DNA of 64,000 nt from Alloscardovia theropitheci (GCF_004332295.1 NZ_RXLP01000002.1:62001-126000); one strand, 5' to 3'; positions 1 through 9,667 are shown, numbered from the stretch's first letter. A program made the numbers and translations. Notes: generated from the sequence alone by a model not told the origin.

Positions 1-1051
1 GCTGTCCTACACGTAAGACGTTACGATAGCCAAAACGCGATGCCAAAATTCCAGCTACTGGGCCGAATGCAAGACCAATCAAAGCATATGGCGTCAAGGT
101 AGCAAATGATACAACGTTTGCACCCATTCCTGTACCGAACTTTGGATCTTGTGCGATTGCTGGGATAATACCATTCATCACAGCAAATACACCTGTCATG
201 GTGAGCAAAGTAGTGAGCAAAAGGCCCCATGTACGACGCTGCTTCATGTAATGAGTCGATACCATTGGGTTCTTCTTACGCTTTTCAGTTTCCCAGAATG
301 CGACAAATCCAGCTATAGCAACTACTACAAGAATTCCGGCAAAAAGCCAATTAGCACCCGCAAGTTTTTGCATTTCATTGATTGCAGTAATTAACGCTCC
401 CATAGCTACGACGAGGAAGAACACGCCAAGCCAGTCCATCGCGGAAGTCTCAGAAGCTTTGCTTTCATCAGCGAAGAAGAATACGAGTACGATAGCGATT
501 GCAGCGATAATAGTCATTGCCCAAAATACTGCACGGAAGCCCCACGTGCCTGCAAGCCAGCCACCAAGAAGTGCATCAACACCTGCAATACCACCATTCA
601 CTGATGTCAAAATAGCCATAAGTCGTGTATAGCGCTTCTCCTCGGTAACGCGAGCGTGAAGCATAATCAAGCACATTGGAACTACCGGACCTGCAGCACC
701 CTGCAGAATACGACCAATCATGAGGACTGTCACATTTGGTGCTAGTGCAGAAATAACACATCCAACTGTAGTCGCAATCAAAATACCAAGCAGAACCTTC
801 TTGCGTCCAGCTAAATCAGCAAGTCGAGGAAGGAAGAGCGAGAATAGCGCAGCAGCAGTAAAGAACACCGTCTGCGTTAGTGCGATTTGAGCTGCTGTAG
901 CTCCAAGCTCATGTTCCATCGTTGTCAATGCTGGTGAAAGCATAGAAGCATTAAGTTGGAACGCGAAAATAGCGACTAGCAATGCTGTCATCAATGCAAC
1001 GATAGACTTACCGCCTTCATCAAGAGTCTTCGTCTCTTTCAATTCACTCAC
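1..1051 (-). CDS. MFS drug/multidrug-type transporter, C-terminus cut by window edge
   Basis: Major facilitator permease of the cytoplasmic membrane, probably a proton-coupled exporter. The frame is open from a GTG at 1051 to the window edge (350 codons), so the 3' end lies outside. AAAGGAG sits about 7 bases before the GTG. Successive hydrophobic helices are visible. The loop between helices 2 and 3 reads RLADLAGRKKVL, the MFS signature, and GRILQGAAGPVVP resembles motif C of the DHA/EmrB-QacA exporters. At least ten helices are present. The substrate cannot be deduced. The gene stands alone, facing away from nothing recognisable upstream. Confidence 0.9.
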   Translation of the reverse strand, partial: MSELKETKTLDEGGKSIVALMTALLVAIFAFQLNASMLSPALTTMEHELGATAAQIALTQTVFFTAAALFSLFLPRLADLAGRKKVLLGILIATTVGCVISALAPNVTVLMIGRILQGAAGPVVPMCLIMLHARVTEEKRYTRLMAILTSVNGGIAGVDALLGGWLAGTWGFRAVFWAMTIIAAIAIVLVFFFADESKASETSAMDWLGVFFLVVAMGALITAINEMQKLAGANWLFAGILVVVAIAGFVAFWETEKRKKNPMVSTHYMKQRRTWGLLLTTLLTMTGVFAVMNGIIPAIAQDPKFGTGMGANVVSFATLTPYALIGLAFGPVAGILASRFGYRNVLRVGQ

Positions 1052-1157
1052 GTGAAATCTCCTTTATCATAGTCGATTGAGAATCTCACTTCTCGCTTTA
1101 AGCGTAGGAGCACATTATTCCCCGTCGAAAATCAAGACTCCACTAGAATATCGCGAA

Positions 1158-1181
1158 TTTTGGTTAAACGCAAAACCAAAA
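1158..1181. promoter_or_regulatory. Inverted repeat upstream of the MFS gene
   Basis: Perfect 8-bp arms TTTTGGTT/AACCAAAA with an 8-base spacer, about 107 bp before the MFS start. No T-tract follows on the minus side, so a regulator site is somewhat more likely than a terminator of the lipoprotein gene. Confidence 0.3.
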
Positions 1182-1229
1182 GAATTTCAACCTTCGTATG
1201 CGATACAAAAGTTAGATATATAGACGCCT

Positions 1230-2627
1230 CTAGTTTCTCTTTTGCACAACCTCCTGCTTCTTGAGATAATCGGGATTAAATACTGGGAAACCTGATTGAA
1301 CTGAATTATTTTGCTCATACTGAGTAAAAGAGTCATCAATTTTAATCGTGTTAATTAATTTATATGTTTCTCTCGAATACACATTGATATATGAATGCTT
1401 TCCAAGATCATCGTTCATTGGTATCCATGTTTGATAGATATAAGCTCGAGAACAATTTATCTTTACATTTCCTATAGGCCATTTGTCTGATGACACTAGT
1501 GGCGGCGCAATCTGAGTGACAATTCCGGTTTCCATATCGACAGCAGCTATCGCTCCTGTATCCATACTGGACATTATGAATTGATTACTCTCCAAAGAAT
1601 TATTTGTGTACTGTATAGTGTTCCATTTATCCCCATACGGAGAATACATGATCTTATTATGTTCATCTCTTAAAGGAAGAAAAGAATTCTCACCTGAAAT
1701 CACATTCCATTTCATCAGCGCTTTAATATATCCCTTAGGATTTTCCTCTCCATATCCATCTAAACTTTTGCCGATATCTACTAAACCGTATATCCAATTA
1801 TCAGAACAAACAGTAGAAGGGTATCCAAATCCGCTCCCAAACGCCACGGTCGTTTGATTACCCGTATATTGATGAATTTCTGAAAAATCATCAAAGTAAT
1901 TCACGTTCGTTGCCTTTATAGAATGTACTTTTTTATATACGGGTTTATCTTTTTCCGATAACTGATACATAACATTGGTCGGTTCTGCAGAACCAACTCC
2001 AGCCACACCTATTTCATACGTGTTGCCATTTGCGCATGCCCCCACATTCGATCCCAAGGTAAATTCATCACCCACTGTGTACGTCAATTCTTCATATGTA
2101 TGAGGATCATCTGCTGATGAAACGCTGAGAAGACCATTATCCTTTAGCCCTATTCCCTTGTTATACATTGTTGCAACATGGCTATCATCAATCTCATATG
2201 TAGTATATTCAAATTCTGTTTTCTCATGCGGCGTGACATGCATTATTTCAGTTTTCATATCTATGAAATAATCGTACTTCCAGTCGGAATAAAATACACC
2301 TCTATCCGTCCAAGCAACGGTCTTCGAAAACATATAATGATTATCTTGAATCTCGTAGGTACCGTCATCATGAATAAAAACTATCTGTGAACGATCTTCC
2401 GGGATTGAAGTCGAATCAGCAAACTCATATAACGGAATAATGAGAATCACATGCGAAAGATCAATGTGTTTACCATTAAGTTCCTTTACATCTTTACCGC
2501 GATATGGCTGGAAAAGTTGATTCGTTTGGGTATGTGAATATCCTCCTAGCGGAACATTGCATCCTGCGAGTATGAAAGATGTGAGAGTAAAAATTATCCC
2601 GAGAGTACTCCATCGTTTTCTGCACAT
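1230..2627 (-). CDS. Hypothetical lipoprotein, 465 aa
   Basis: Family not recognised. The N-terminus is a lipoprotein signal: charged MCRKRW, a hydrophobic stretch, then lipobox ILAGC with the acylated cysteine at residue 23. The mature part is polar and rich in aromatic residues and beta-prone segments with regularly spaced Gly/Asp turns. That could be a beta-propeller-like outer-surface fold, but no repeat is clear enough to claim. It starts 9 bases after the stop of the small secreted protein upstream, and TGAGGTAG within that junction can act as its ribosome site. The two are therefore co-transcribed, and the miniature-element insertion upstream should affect both. Confidence 0.85.
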   Translation of the reverse strand: MCRKRWSTLGIIFTLTSFILAGCNVPLGGYSHTQTNQLFQPYRGKDVKELNGKHIDLSHVILIIPLYEFADSTSIPEDRSQIVFIHDDGTYEIQDNHYMFSKTVAWTDRGVFYSDWKYDYFIDMKTEIMHVTPHEKTEFEYTTYEIDDSHVATMYNKGIGLKDNGLLSVSSADDPHTYEELTYTVGDEFTLGSNVGACANGNTYEIGVAGVGSAEPTNVMYQLSEKDKPVYKKVHSIKATNVNYFDDFSEIHQYTGNQTTVAFGSGFGYPSTVCSDNWIYGLVDIGKSLDGYGEENPKGYIKALMKWNVISGENSFLPLRDEHNKIMYSPYGDKWNTIQYTNNSLESNQFIMSSMDTGAIAAVDMETGIVTQIAPPLVSSDKWPIGNVKINCSRAYIYQTWIPMNDDLGKHSYINVYSRETYKLINTIKIDDSFTQYEQNNSVQSGFPVFNPDYLKKQEVVQKRN

Positions 2628-2636
2628 GACGCTACC

Positions 2637-2864
2637 TCATCGAGCTTCAACCGTCAGATATGCTTGAGTTAAGGAGGAATCACGAATGCTATATGGATAA
2701 ACATAACCAGGTGATTTACGCAGACGCGATACTGTTGATTGGTAGCTAGTGTCAACCATCTCTTGAGCAACGGCGATTTCAGGCACTAACGCTAATGAAC
2801 TGCTCAACATACTTAGGATAAAAATAACGATTACATGTTTTGCGTACACAAACTCCCTCTTCAT
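2637..2864 (-). CDS. Small exported hypothetical protein, 75 aa, separated from its RBS
   Basis: The protein begins MKREFVYAKHVIVIF, continues into a hydrophobic helix and has an AVAQ-like signal-peptidase site near residue 33, leaving about 40 mature residues. The start is placed at the ATG at 2864 because this ATG lies in the target-site duplication of the adjacent miniature element. In the uninterrupted sequence, AAAGGAGG would sit 4-5 bases before it. A longer frame from 2882 begins inside the element's terminal repeat and has no ribosome site. Function unknown. It is the first gene of the operon with the lipoprotein. Translation is probably much reduced now. Confidence 0.65.
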   Translation of the reverse strand: MKREFVYAKHVIVIFILSMLSSSLALVPEIAVAQEMVDTSYQSTVSRLRKSPGYVYPYSIRDSSLTQAYLTVEAR

Positions 2865-2868
2865 TTTT

Positions 2869-3210
2869 GGGTTAATGGACATAATGTGGGTCTTAAACTG
2901 TTTGTGGGGTTAGTATTTTGTAGGCGTGTGAGGGTATTTTTAATGATTTTTTGTTAAAAGGTGGGTTCGTTTGACTTTTGTGTGGTTTTGTGCATGGTGT
3001 AATCAGACTATGAGAACTACATCACCACGTGCACGGTTATGTCCTCTGTGTAACAATCCTATGCGTAAGAAAGGGTTTACATCATCGGGGTAAACAATGC
3101 TGGTATTGTAGTAGGATTTTCTATCCATCGCGGATGGGCAGGAAGAAACCACTAAACACACATAACACGCCCACACACAATCATAAGACCCACATTTTGT
3201 CCATTAACCC
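2869..3210. mobile_element. Miniature inverted-repeat element (decayed IS256/IS1249-like)
   Basis: 342 bp bounded by 27-bp terminal inverted repeats (2869-2895 and 3184-3210) with 26 of 27 positions matching. The outer ends read GGGTTAATGGAC. It is flanked by a perfect 8-bp duplication TCATTTTT (2861-2868 and 3211-3218). An 8-9 bp duplication is typical of IS256-family transposition. Inside is only the first part of a transposase, in frameshifted form, so the copy is non-autonomous. The perfect duplication and near-perfect ends suggest a fairly recent insertion. Confidence 0.88.
3010..3183 (+). pseudogene. Transposase N-terminal fragment, frameshifted
   Basis: From ATG 3010 the frame reads a zinc-ribbon start, LCPLCNNPMRKKGFTSSG, then hits TAA at 3091 after a run of four G. 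Dropping one G restores KQCWYCSRIFYPSR. The CxxC...CxxC ribbon followed by a basic stretch is the N-terminal module of IS1249-like (IS256 family) transposases. The catalytic DDE part is deleted and the reading runs into the right terminal repeat. Family naming is by motif memory. Confidence 0.6.
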
Positions 3211-3218
3211 TCATTTTT

Positions 3219-3226
3219 CCTCCTTT
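3219..3226 (-). promoter_or_regulatory. Orphaned Shine-Dalgarno site of the small exported protein
   Basis: On the minus strand AAAGGAGG precedes the outer copy of the duplicated AAAAATGA. It would place an ATG 4-5 bases away, but that ATG now opens into the miniature element and stops after about 20 codons. Confidence 0.7.
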
Positions 3227-3263
3227 GGAAAATTTGTAGTCCCATCGTCGGGTTACAACTAAC

Positions 3264-3269
3264 ATTATA
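3264..3269 (-). promoter_or_regulatory. Putative -10 box for the small protein/lipoprotein operon
   Basis: Perfect TATAAT on the minus strand, about 40 bp before the orphaned ribosome site. A -35 at 17 bp is weak (GTTTAT-like). Confidence 0.45.
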
Positions 3270-3297
3270 AAGTGCTTAATGTATTGATAAACTAATT

Positions 3298-3335
3298 TAG
3301 CGCGTCTTCATCTTCTCCATATGAAAACACGCTAA
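3298..3335. terminator. Imperfect hairpin between ribF and the small-protein operon
   Basis: AGCGCGTCTTCAT pairs with ATGAAAACACGCT with two mismatches that can be G-U pairs. No strong T-tract. It could end ribF transcripts or form part of a leader. Confidence 0.3.
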
Positions 3336-3378
3336 GCTCTGATTATGAAAAATCTATAGTTTCTCGACAAGAAAACTC

Positions 3379-4506
3379 TCATCGAGTGTTTGTTACTTGG
3401 ACTTCGTCAACATCCTTCTTCATCTGCTCAATCAATTCGTCCACAGATTTAAACTTAATCATCGGTCGCAAATAATGCGTAAATTCGATACGCACTTTCT
3501 GACCATATATGTTCAAATTTTCTGGAGCATCAATGCAGTAAGCTTCAACAGTTCTCTCTGTTCCGTCAAATGTTTCATTCGTACCCACGGAAATCGCAGC
3601 GCTATATTGTTCTCCAGTTTCAGTTACAGTCAAATGCCCGGCATATACGCCATCGACTGGCGCAAACCCTTGAATCTGACCACAATTTGCCGTTGGGAAG
3701 CCCAATTCTCGTCCACGTGCCTGTCCATGCACGATAACAGCTTCGATATTATGTGCACGACCTAATATTTCGCCAGCGTCCTTCACACATCCGCGAGCAA
3801 GCAAAAAACGAACCATAGATGAGCTATACTCTCGCGTTGGTACGCTACGATTCTTTTTACTCCACGCACGAAGCTCAGCTTTAGTCATCGCTTTGAGCGG
3901 ATTGACAGGTTCACCAGAAATTTCTGGAACCACATAAGTGACCTCACGGGGTACATAAATACCACTTGGTCCAAAGTCATCGACGACGATCAATTCAAAG
4001 ACACCTGTAGCTTGCGATAATTTAGTAATAGATTTGATATCTCCCTCACGTCCCTTGCCCATTGTGGCATCACTACCAAGGACGAGAGTTCGCATCCCTA
4101 ATTTCCCCACAAGCTGACCAAGGAAGAAGATATATGTACGTGCGGCAAAAGCCAGTGTATATCTAACTACAATGGCGTAATCAAAACCCATTTTTTCAAT
4201 TATCGACAGTTTCTGATTCAATCCCATCAGCTCATATGGATTATCAAGCGCCTTTTCATCTGGCAATTCTTGTCCCTCATGAGCAGAGGCATAACGATGA
4301 ACAAGACCAGGCTGAGGATCGAAAGTTATAACTACACTTGGGACATCATGCTTCTTAGCTAAATCAAGAGTTTTCTCTAATACTGCTTGGTGACCACGAT
4401 GAACTCCATCAAAATTGCCGATGGTTACTACTGCCCTTTTATCATCACTAAGTGTCGGCCAGTCAACTACTCCCTGTTCGTTAGGGATCAAACGAATAAT
4501 TTCCAT
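3379..4506 (-). CDS. ribF: Bifunctional riboflavin kinase / FAD synthetase
   Basis: Phosphorylates riboflavin to FMN and adenylates FMN to FAD in the cytoplasm. The N-terminal nucleotidyltransferase domain has GNFDGVHRGHQ at about residues 30-40 with the HxGH-type site. The C-terminal riboflavin kinase domain has GRELGFPTAN near residue 270 and the conserved NETFDGTERTVEAYCID stretch. At 375 aa it is somewhat longer than the usual 310-330. Extra residues sit around positions 72-90 and at the C-terminus. It is the last gene of the nusA-infB-rbfA-truB-ribF block, 7 bases after truB, so very likely co-transcribed. Confidence 0.95.
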   Translation of the reverse strand: MEIIRLIPNEQGVVDWPTLSDDKRAVVTIGNFDGVHRGHQAVLEKTLDLAKKHDVPSVVITFDPQPGLVHRYASAHEGQELPDEKALDNPYELMGLNQKLSIIEKMGFDYAIVVRYTLAFAARTYIFFLGQLVGKLGMRTLVLGSDATMGKGREGDIKSITKLSQATGVFELIVVDDFGPSGIYVPREVTYVVPEISGEPVNPLKAMTKAELRAWSKKNRSVPTREYSSSMVRFLLARGCVKDAGEILGRAHNIEAVIVHGQARGRELGFPTANCGQIQGFAPVDGVYAGHLTVTETGEQYSAAISVGTNETFDGTERTVEAYCIDAPENLNIYGQKVRIEFTHYLRPMIKFKSVDELIEQMKKDVDEVQVTNTR

Positions 4507-4513
4507 GTTTCTC

Positions 4514-5605
4514 CTATAGATTTTCTACCAGTGTAGTTAGTTCGGCTGGGGTGATAAAAACGGTTGATGGTTTTGCCATATGCTTGCGCCATGGTTCGAG
4601 TAACGCCATAAGATCATTTTGATAAATGGCTGCGGTAACATCGTGGATGTCTACCTTCAAAGGCCTTCCAAAGCTTATATCGATCGCTTGATGTGGCGTT
4701 AATTCCATAGTTGGCAAAATTATCTGTGCAGCTTCCCGAGGCGTCCAGACATGCTTTTCTAATTCCTCTAAATTTTCATGTCCATGCGTTGACTGTGTGG
4801 TCGTTGACTGCGGGGTTAACGACTGTGTGGTTAGTGACCGTGTGGCTAACGATTGTGGAGCAACTGCCTTAAGACGCGTGATTGTTAGACCATCTTTGTT
4901 GGTAAAGCTATGCTCGACGGCAGAAAAAGGGATAACCTTCTCATCGTTAACACTAAACTTTCCTACACGCGTCCTTCGAAGCATCGTCAGATGTCCGCCA
5001 ACGTTGAGTAGACTACCCAAATCTCTGCCTAGAGCGCGTATATACGTTCCTGAAGAACACGTAATCGTAGCATCAACATCAACGAACAAGCCATCGTCGC
5101 TTCGTACAATATTGCGCACGATAAACTCATTCACGGTTATTGCATTAGGCTTAAGCTCGACTTTTTCACCGCGTCTCGCTAAATCATATGCACGCTGTCC
5201 ATCGACTTTTTTAGCAGAAAATGTTGACGGAATTTGACTAATATACCCAGTGAGATTGCGACTAATAGCTAATTTTATATCGTCTTCACTAAGCTGTGCT
5301 AGACGGGTAATTATTTTTTCCTGCTCGTGTTCGGAGTAAGGAATAATATCCCCGTCAGCATCATCAGTAGTCGTATTAGCACCAAGTCGTATCGTTGTAT
5401 CGTACGTTTTATCTTTGCCGACTATCGAATTAAGAAGACGCGTTGCACTGCCAAATCCGATAACAAGAACCCCAGTCGCCATAGGGTCCAAAGTCCCCGC
5501 ATGACCAACTTTTGAGGTATGCAAGAGTCCACGACATGCAGCTACCACATCATGGCTTGTTACACCTTGTGGCTTGTCTACAACGATAATTCCGCTTGTG
5601 AGCAT
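4514..5605 (-). CDS. truB: tRNA pseudouridine-55 synthase
   Basis: Makes pseudouridine 55 in the T-loop of tRNAs. The catalytic motif GHAGTLDPMATGVLV places the aspartate at residue 40. KPQGVTSHDVV near the start and SGTYIRALGRDLG in the middle are further TruB hallmarks. A linker near residue 250 holds four copies of a five-residue unit (SLATR, SLTTQ, SLTPQ, STTTQ), encoded by degenerate 15-bp tandem repeats at about 4788-4862. It joins the catalytic part to a C-terminal PUA-like domain, so the 363-aa length is above the usual 300. It lies 20 bases after rbfA. Confidence 0.95.
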   Translation of the reverse strand: MLTSGIIVVDKPQGVTSHDVVAACRGLLHTSKVGHAGTLDPMATGVLVIGFGSATRLLNSIVGKDKTYDTTIRLGANTTTDDADGDIIPYSEHEQEKIITRLAQLSEDDIKLAISRNLTGYISQIPSTFSAKKVDGQRAYDLARRGEKVELKPNAITVNEFIVRNIVRSDDGLFVDVDATITCSSGTYIRALGRDLGSLLNVGGHLTMLRRTRVGKFSVNDEKVIPFSAVEHSFTNKDGLTITRLKAVAPQSLATRSLTTQSLTPQSTTTQSTHGHENLEELEKHVWTPREAAQIILPTMELTPHQAIDISFGRPLKVDIHDVTAAIYQNDLMALLEPWRKHMAKPSTVFITPAELTTLVENL

Positions 5606-5625
5606 TTCTCAGACTAACTTTCAGA

Positions 5626-6249
5626 CTAATTCTTCTTATCCGTGTCGATATCGGTTGCTTCATTTGCTTCAATTTCGTCATCGATAATGATATCGATATC
5701 AAAATCATCAAGATCATCGAAATCGTCGTCATCTGAAACAGCATCAGATTCATCATTATATTCGTCATCATAATCGTCGAATTCGATGTCAGCTATTTCA
5801 TCTTCTTGCTCATCTTCATCTTTGTGCTTATATGGATCTTCTTCTCCGGCATACTGCGCATTCTCACGCATCTTAGCTAGCTCTTCATCGCGCTTTCGAG
5901 CAACGACGAGGACATCATCTACTTGTGCTGCCGATCCTTGCAGGGCATCGAAGACAAAAATAAGCTGAGGAGTTAAGCGAAGTCCAGCTTTGCGCCCGAC
6001 CATTGTGCGCAAATGCCCTTGAGCTTGTCTCAAAGCCTGTGCAGCGCGCTTCTTCTGACCTTCTTCATGACCATTATGCGCATAAATTGTCCAGAAGATA
6101 CGAGCTTGCTGCATATCATTGGTTACACGTACCTCAGTAATTGTTACATTACGTAAACGAGGATCATGAATATCCTTTTCTAAAGCAGTTGCTACAACTC
6201 GCTGAATGAGTCCTGCAATTCGAACTGCTCGAGGATTTGTTCCTGCCAT
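5626..6249 (-). CDS. rbfA: Ribosome-binding factor A with long acidic tail
   Basis: Late 30S maturation factor that binds the 16S 5' region. Residues 1-120 are the KH-type core, with RIAGLIQRVVATALEK at the start and DPRLRNVTITEVRVTND after it. From about residue 130 to 207 the chain is an unusual tail of mostly Asp and Glu, with only a few Lys near the end. The typical family length is 110-150 aa, so the tail explains the extra length. It sits between infB and truB in the expected order, with a strong hairpin lying between it and infB. Confidence 0.93.
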   Translation of the reverse strand: MAGTNPRAVRIAGLIQRVVATALEKDIHDPRLRNVTITEVRVTNDMQQARIFWTIYAHNGHEEGQKKRAAQALRQAQGHLRTMVGRKAGLRLTPQLIFVFDALQGSAAQVDDVLVVARKRDEELAKMRENAQYAGEEDPYKHKDEDEQEDEIADIEFDDYDDEYNDESDAVSDDDDFDDLDDFDIDIIIDDEIEANEATDIDTDKKN

Positions 6250-6402
6250 TATATTTCCTTAAATCTACTGCAGTCTGTTAAAGGCTCTCTAAAAGCCTGT
6301 TATTTCATACCAGTGCGGTTCGTATAAGCTATGTCGCTAATCGTCTGTTAGAAAAACATGCCACGCATATAATAACCGACATTGTAATCCTAATCAACGA
6401 TA

Positions 6403-6445
6403 TAAGAGGCAGTCACAATATAACTATATTGCTGGCTGCCTCTTA
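6403..6445. terminator. Hairpin between infB and rbfA
   Basis: TAAGAGGCAG (6403-6412) pairs perfectly with CTGCCTCTTA (6436-6445), with an inner CAATATA/TATATTG pairing. The T-rich flank is better on the plus side. On minus it may act as a partial terminator or processing site within the translation-factor block. Confidence 0.55.
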
Positions 6446-6487
6446 TTATTAATCTATGCCACACATTCGAGCAAACGTGATACTCCG

Positions 6488-9448
6488 TTAGCTTCGAGCA
6501 ATTTCTCGCATCTCGAATGTCTCGATAATATCGCCAATCTGGATATCGTTGAAGTTTCCGAGATTAATACCAGCTTCGTATCCTTCCGTAACTTCTGTAA
6601 CATCGTCCTTGAAGCGACGCAATGTCGAGATTTCAAGGTCGTTGAAGGTAACGACTCCGTCTCGCATGATGCGAGCCTTTGTACCGCGCTTAACGGTACC
6701 ATCGTCGACCTTAACACCCGCGATATTACCAAACTTGGACGAGCGGAAGATTTCACGAATCTCAGAATGAGAAGTAACCACTTCTTCATACTCTGGCTTG
6801 AGCATGCCCTTAAGAGAGGACTCGATCTCTTCGATAGCCTTGTAGATAACCGAGTAGTAGCGTACGTCAACGCCTTCACGCTCTGCCAAATCAGCAACCT
6901 GACGAGATGGACGAACATTAAAGCCAATAATCACAGCCTTATCAACGGTTGCGAGATTGACATCATTTTGTGTAATTGCACCGACACCACGGTGAATTAC
7001 CTGGATGCCTACCTCATCGCTTACTTCAATCTTCATCAAGGATTCTTCAAGTGCTTCTACAGAACCAGAAGAATCGCCCTTAATGATGACATTGAGCATG
7101 TCAACTTCAGACTTAGCGAACTGCTCTTTGAGATTCTCAAGAGAGACAACCTTATGACGACGTGCAAGCTGTGCAGCGCGCTCCGAAGCTTCGCGCTTCT
7201 CAGCAATCTGACGAGCAGTACGGTCATCAGCAGCTACCAAGAAGAGGTCACCTGCAGTTGGGACAGAAGTCAAACCAAGCACAGCAACTGGTCGTGACGG
7301 ACCAGCTTCCTTAAGGTTATTTCCATTCTCATCAAGAAGTGCACGAACGCGACCATAAGACGTACCAGCAACGATTGCGTCACCAACGCGCAAGGTACCT
7401 TGCTGAACGAGTACCGTAGCAACAGAACCGCGTCCCTTATCAAGTCGTGCTTCAACTGTTGCACCACGAGCATCAGCTTCAGGATTTGCACGCAAATCAA
7501 GTGTCGCATCTGCTGTCAAAAGAACTGCTTCAAGCAACTTATCGATATTGGTGCCCTGCTTTGCAGAGATGTCGACGAACATAGTGTCGCCACCATATTC
7601 TTCAGGTACCAAGCCGAACTCAGTGAGCTGACCACGGACCTTTTCAGGGTTAGCTCCATCAACATCAATCTTATTAACTGCGACAACGACTGGAACGTTG
7701 GCTGCCTGAGCATGGTTAATAGCTTCTACAGTCTGTGGCATCACGCCATCGTCAGCAGCGACAACAAGTATCGCAACGTCAGTAAGTTCAGCACCACGCG
7801 CACGCATAGCGGTAAATGCTTCGTGACCTGGAGTATCCAAGAAGGTGATACGACGATCAATGTCATTGAGCGTGACATGAATCTGGTATGCACCGATACG
7901 CTGGGTAATACCGCCGGCTTCTGACTTAATAACATTAGTCTGACGAATGGTGTCAAGCAGTCGAGTCTTACCGTGATCAACGTGACCCATTACTGTAACA
8001 ACTGGCGGACGTGGAACGAGCTTATCTTCGTCTTCTGGCTCGTCAAGATTAATATCGAACTGCTGCAAGAGAGCTTTATCTTCTTCTTCAGCAGAAACGA
8101 TCTTAATGTTCCAACCAATTTCTTCACCGAGTACAGCAAATGTTTCAGCGTCCAAAGACTGGGTCGCTGTAGCCATCTCACCGAGGTGGAAGAGAACTGT
8201 AACCAAGCTTGCTGCGCTTACATTAATCTTTTCGCCAAGATCCGAAAGTGTAGCACCCTGTGGTAGCTGAACTGTCTGACCATTGCCAGATGGGATACGA
8301 ACACCGCCAATAACTGGCGCTTTTAACTCTTCGAACTCTTGGCGCTTATTGCGCAGAGCTGCCTTACGCGACTTCGATGACTTTGCACCTTGGCGACCGA
8401 ATGCGCCCGCAGCACCACCACGGCCGCCACGTCCACCGCGAGATGGGCCATTAGATGGCATACTACCGTTAGGAGCTCCACCGCCGAAGCGATTACCGCC
8501 ACGTGAACCATTGTTACCTGCTGGTGCACCTGCATTTGCTCCTGGACGGTTACCCCAACGGGATTCGTTATTACCACCACGATTAGAGCTATGGTTCTGT
8601 CCTGGACGTGGAGCAGAGGAACGTGATGCGCCTGCATTACCACCGCGTCCGCCACGACCTCCTCGATTCGAACGATTGCCGCCACGTTGTTCTTGTCCTG
8701 GGCGTCCACCGCGACCGCGACGTTCACCATTACCGCCCTGAGCCCCATCGGAAGACTTTGCACCCGGACGGCTCATTGGGTGTGGACGAGGAATATCACC
8801 AGGCGTTGGCGCTGAACCCATCCGTTGCTTACTCATAAATGGATTATTTCCTGGACGTGGCGTTCCATTTGCTCGACTACGTGGCTTCGGGATACCTGGC
8901 GTAGCATTATGAGAAGCTTGAGTTGGAGTAGCTGCTGCAGCTGTCGTAGTAGATTCAGCTGACTTATTAGATTCAGCTGCTTTCTTTGCTGGCTTTGCTT
9001 TAGGCTTTCGAGTAGCTGCCTTCTCCCCTTCAGCTGCTGCTTTATTAGCTGCAGGATTAACTGACGACATTGCAGCACGAGCTACAGCAGCACGTGGAGA
9101 TGGTGCTTGTGTAGAAGGCTTGGTTGACTTACGTGTTTGAGCGTCTTCAGATGCATTTGATGAAGTCTCAGACTTAGTAGTTTCAGCTGCTGCTCGAGTT
9201 GTCTTTGAAGCAGTCTTGGAACTACCAGAATTTTTAGATGCCGCTTCAGAGTTCTTCGTTGCAGCTTTTGGCGCTGTTGTAGATTCTTGTGAGGAACCAA
9301 ACGCAGCTGTCAGTTTACGCACAACTGGTGCTTCAACTGTAGAGGATGCAGACTTTACGAATTCGCCCATATCTTTGAGCTTCGCAAGAACGGTCTTGCT
9401 GTCTACACCGAATTGCTTTGCAAGTTCGTATACGCGTGCTTTTGGCAC
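6488..9448 (-). CDS. infB: Translation initiation factor IF-2
   Basis: GTPase that places initiator tRNA on the 30S subunit. The start is GTG at 9448 with AAAGGAG 7 bases upstream. Residues 1-55 form the IF2 N-terminal domain ([20 protein letters not shown]). A long Ala/Lys/Ser and then Gly/Arg/Asn-rich disordered stretch runs from about 60 to 360, typical of actinobacteria. The G domain begins near residue 485 with [12 protein letters not shown], followed by DTPGHEAF and [10 protein letters not shown], then domains II to IV. The 986-aa length is normal for actinobacteria. It follows nusA after a terminator-like hairpin. Confidence 0.97.
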   Translation of the reverse strand: MPKARVYELAKQFGVDSKTVLAKLKDMGEFVKSASSTVEAPVVRKLTAAFGSSQESTTAPKAATKNSEAASKNSGSSKTASKTTRAAAETTKSETSSNASEDAQTRKSTKPSTQAPSPRAAVARAAMSSVNPAANKAAAEGEKAATRKPKAKPAKKAAESNKSAESTTTAAAATPTQASHNATPGIPKPRSRANGTPRPGNNPFMSKQRMGSAPTPGDIPRPHPMSRPGAKSSDGAQGGNGERRGRGGRPGQEQRGGNRSNRGGRGGRGGNAGASRSSAPRPGQNHSSNRGGNNESRWGNRPGANAGAPAGNNGSRGGNRFGGGAPNGSMPSNGPSRGGRGGRGGAAGAFGRQGAKSSKSRKAALRNKRQEFEELKAPVIGGVRIPSGNGQTVQLPQGATLSDLGEKINVSAASLVTVLFHLGEMATATQSLDAETFAVLGEEIGWNIKIVSAEEEDKALLQQFDINLDEPEDEDKLVPRPPVVTVMGHVDHGKTRLLDTIRQTNVIKSEAGGITQRIGAYQIHVTLNDIDRRITFLDTPGHEAFTAMRARGAELTDVAILVVAADDGVMPQTVEAINHAQAANVPVVVAVNKIDVDGANPEKVRGQLTEFGLVPEEYGGDTMFVDISAKQGTNIDKLLEAVLLTADATLDLRANPEADARGATVEARLDKGRGSVATVLVQQGTLRVGDAIVAGTSYGRVRALLDENGNNLKEAGPSRPVAVLGLTSVPTAGDLFLVAADDRTARQIAEKREASERAAQLARRHKVVSLENLKEQFAKSEVDMLNVIIKGDSSGSVEALEESLMKIEVSDEVGIQVIHRGVGAITQNDVNLATVDKAVIIGFNVRPSRQVADLAEREGVDVRYYSVIYKAIEEIESSLKGMLKPEYEEVVTSHSEIREIFRSSKFGNIAGVKVDDGTVKRGTKARIMRDGVVTFNDLEISTLRRFKDDVTEVTEGYEAGINLGNFNDIQIGDIIETFEMREIARS

Positions 9449-9560
9449 AATTTCTCCTTTACTAGCGCCACGTATCCTTCTTGCGTAGCGCTTATTTACG
9501 TAGGGTTAACGTATCCTGTCTCATCGTAACGTGACCATGATCGTATTACCTCATCTCAAA

Positions 9561-9625
9561 AAGCAGTGATTCCTTATCACAAACTCTTCTATAATACTGA
9601 AAGAGGTGGATGAAAATCACTGCTT
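9561..9625 (-). terminator. Terminator-like long hairpin between nusA and infB
   Basis: On minus, AAGCAGTGATT (9625-9615) pairs perfectly with AATCACTGCTT (9571-9561). The loop is about 40 bases with an inner CTCTT/AAGAG pairing. TTT follows, giving a five-T run. It would attenuate read-through from nusA into infB. Confidence 0.55.
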
Positions 9626-9667
9626 CTTGCGTGTATTAGTCGTGTATTAATCCAATGACGGAACTAT

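Noticed and set aside
2637-2882. Longer start (ATG 2882) for the small exported protein
   Set aside because: That ATG lies within the left terminal repeat of the miniature element and lacks a ribosome site. The ATG at 2864 matches the pre-insertion gene.
4788-4862. CRISPR-like repeat array
   Set aside because: The 15-bp units are contiguous, degenerate and in frame within truB, encoding a peptide linker.
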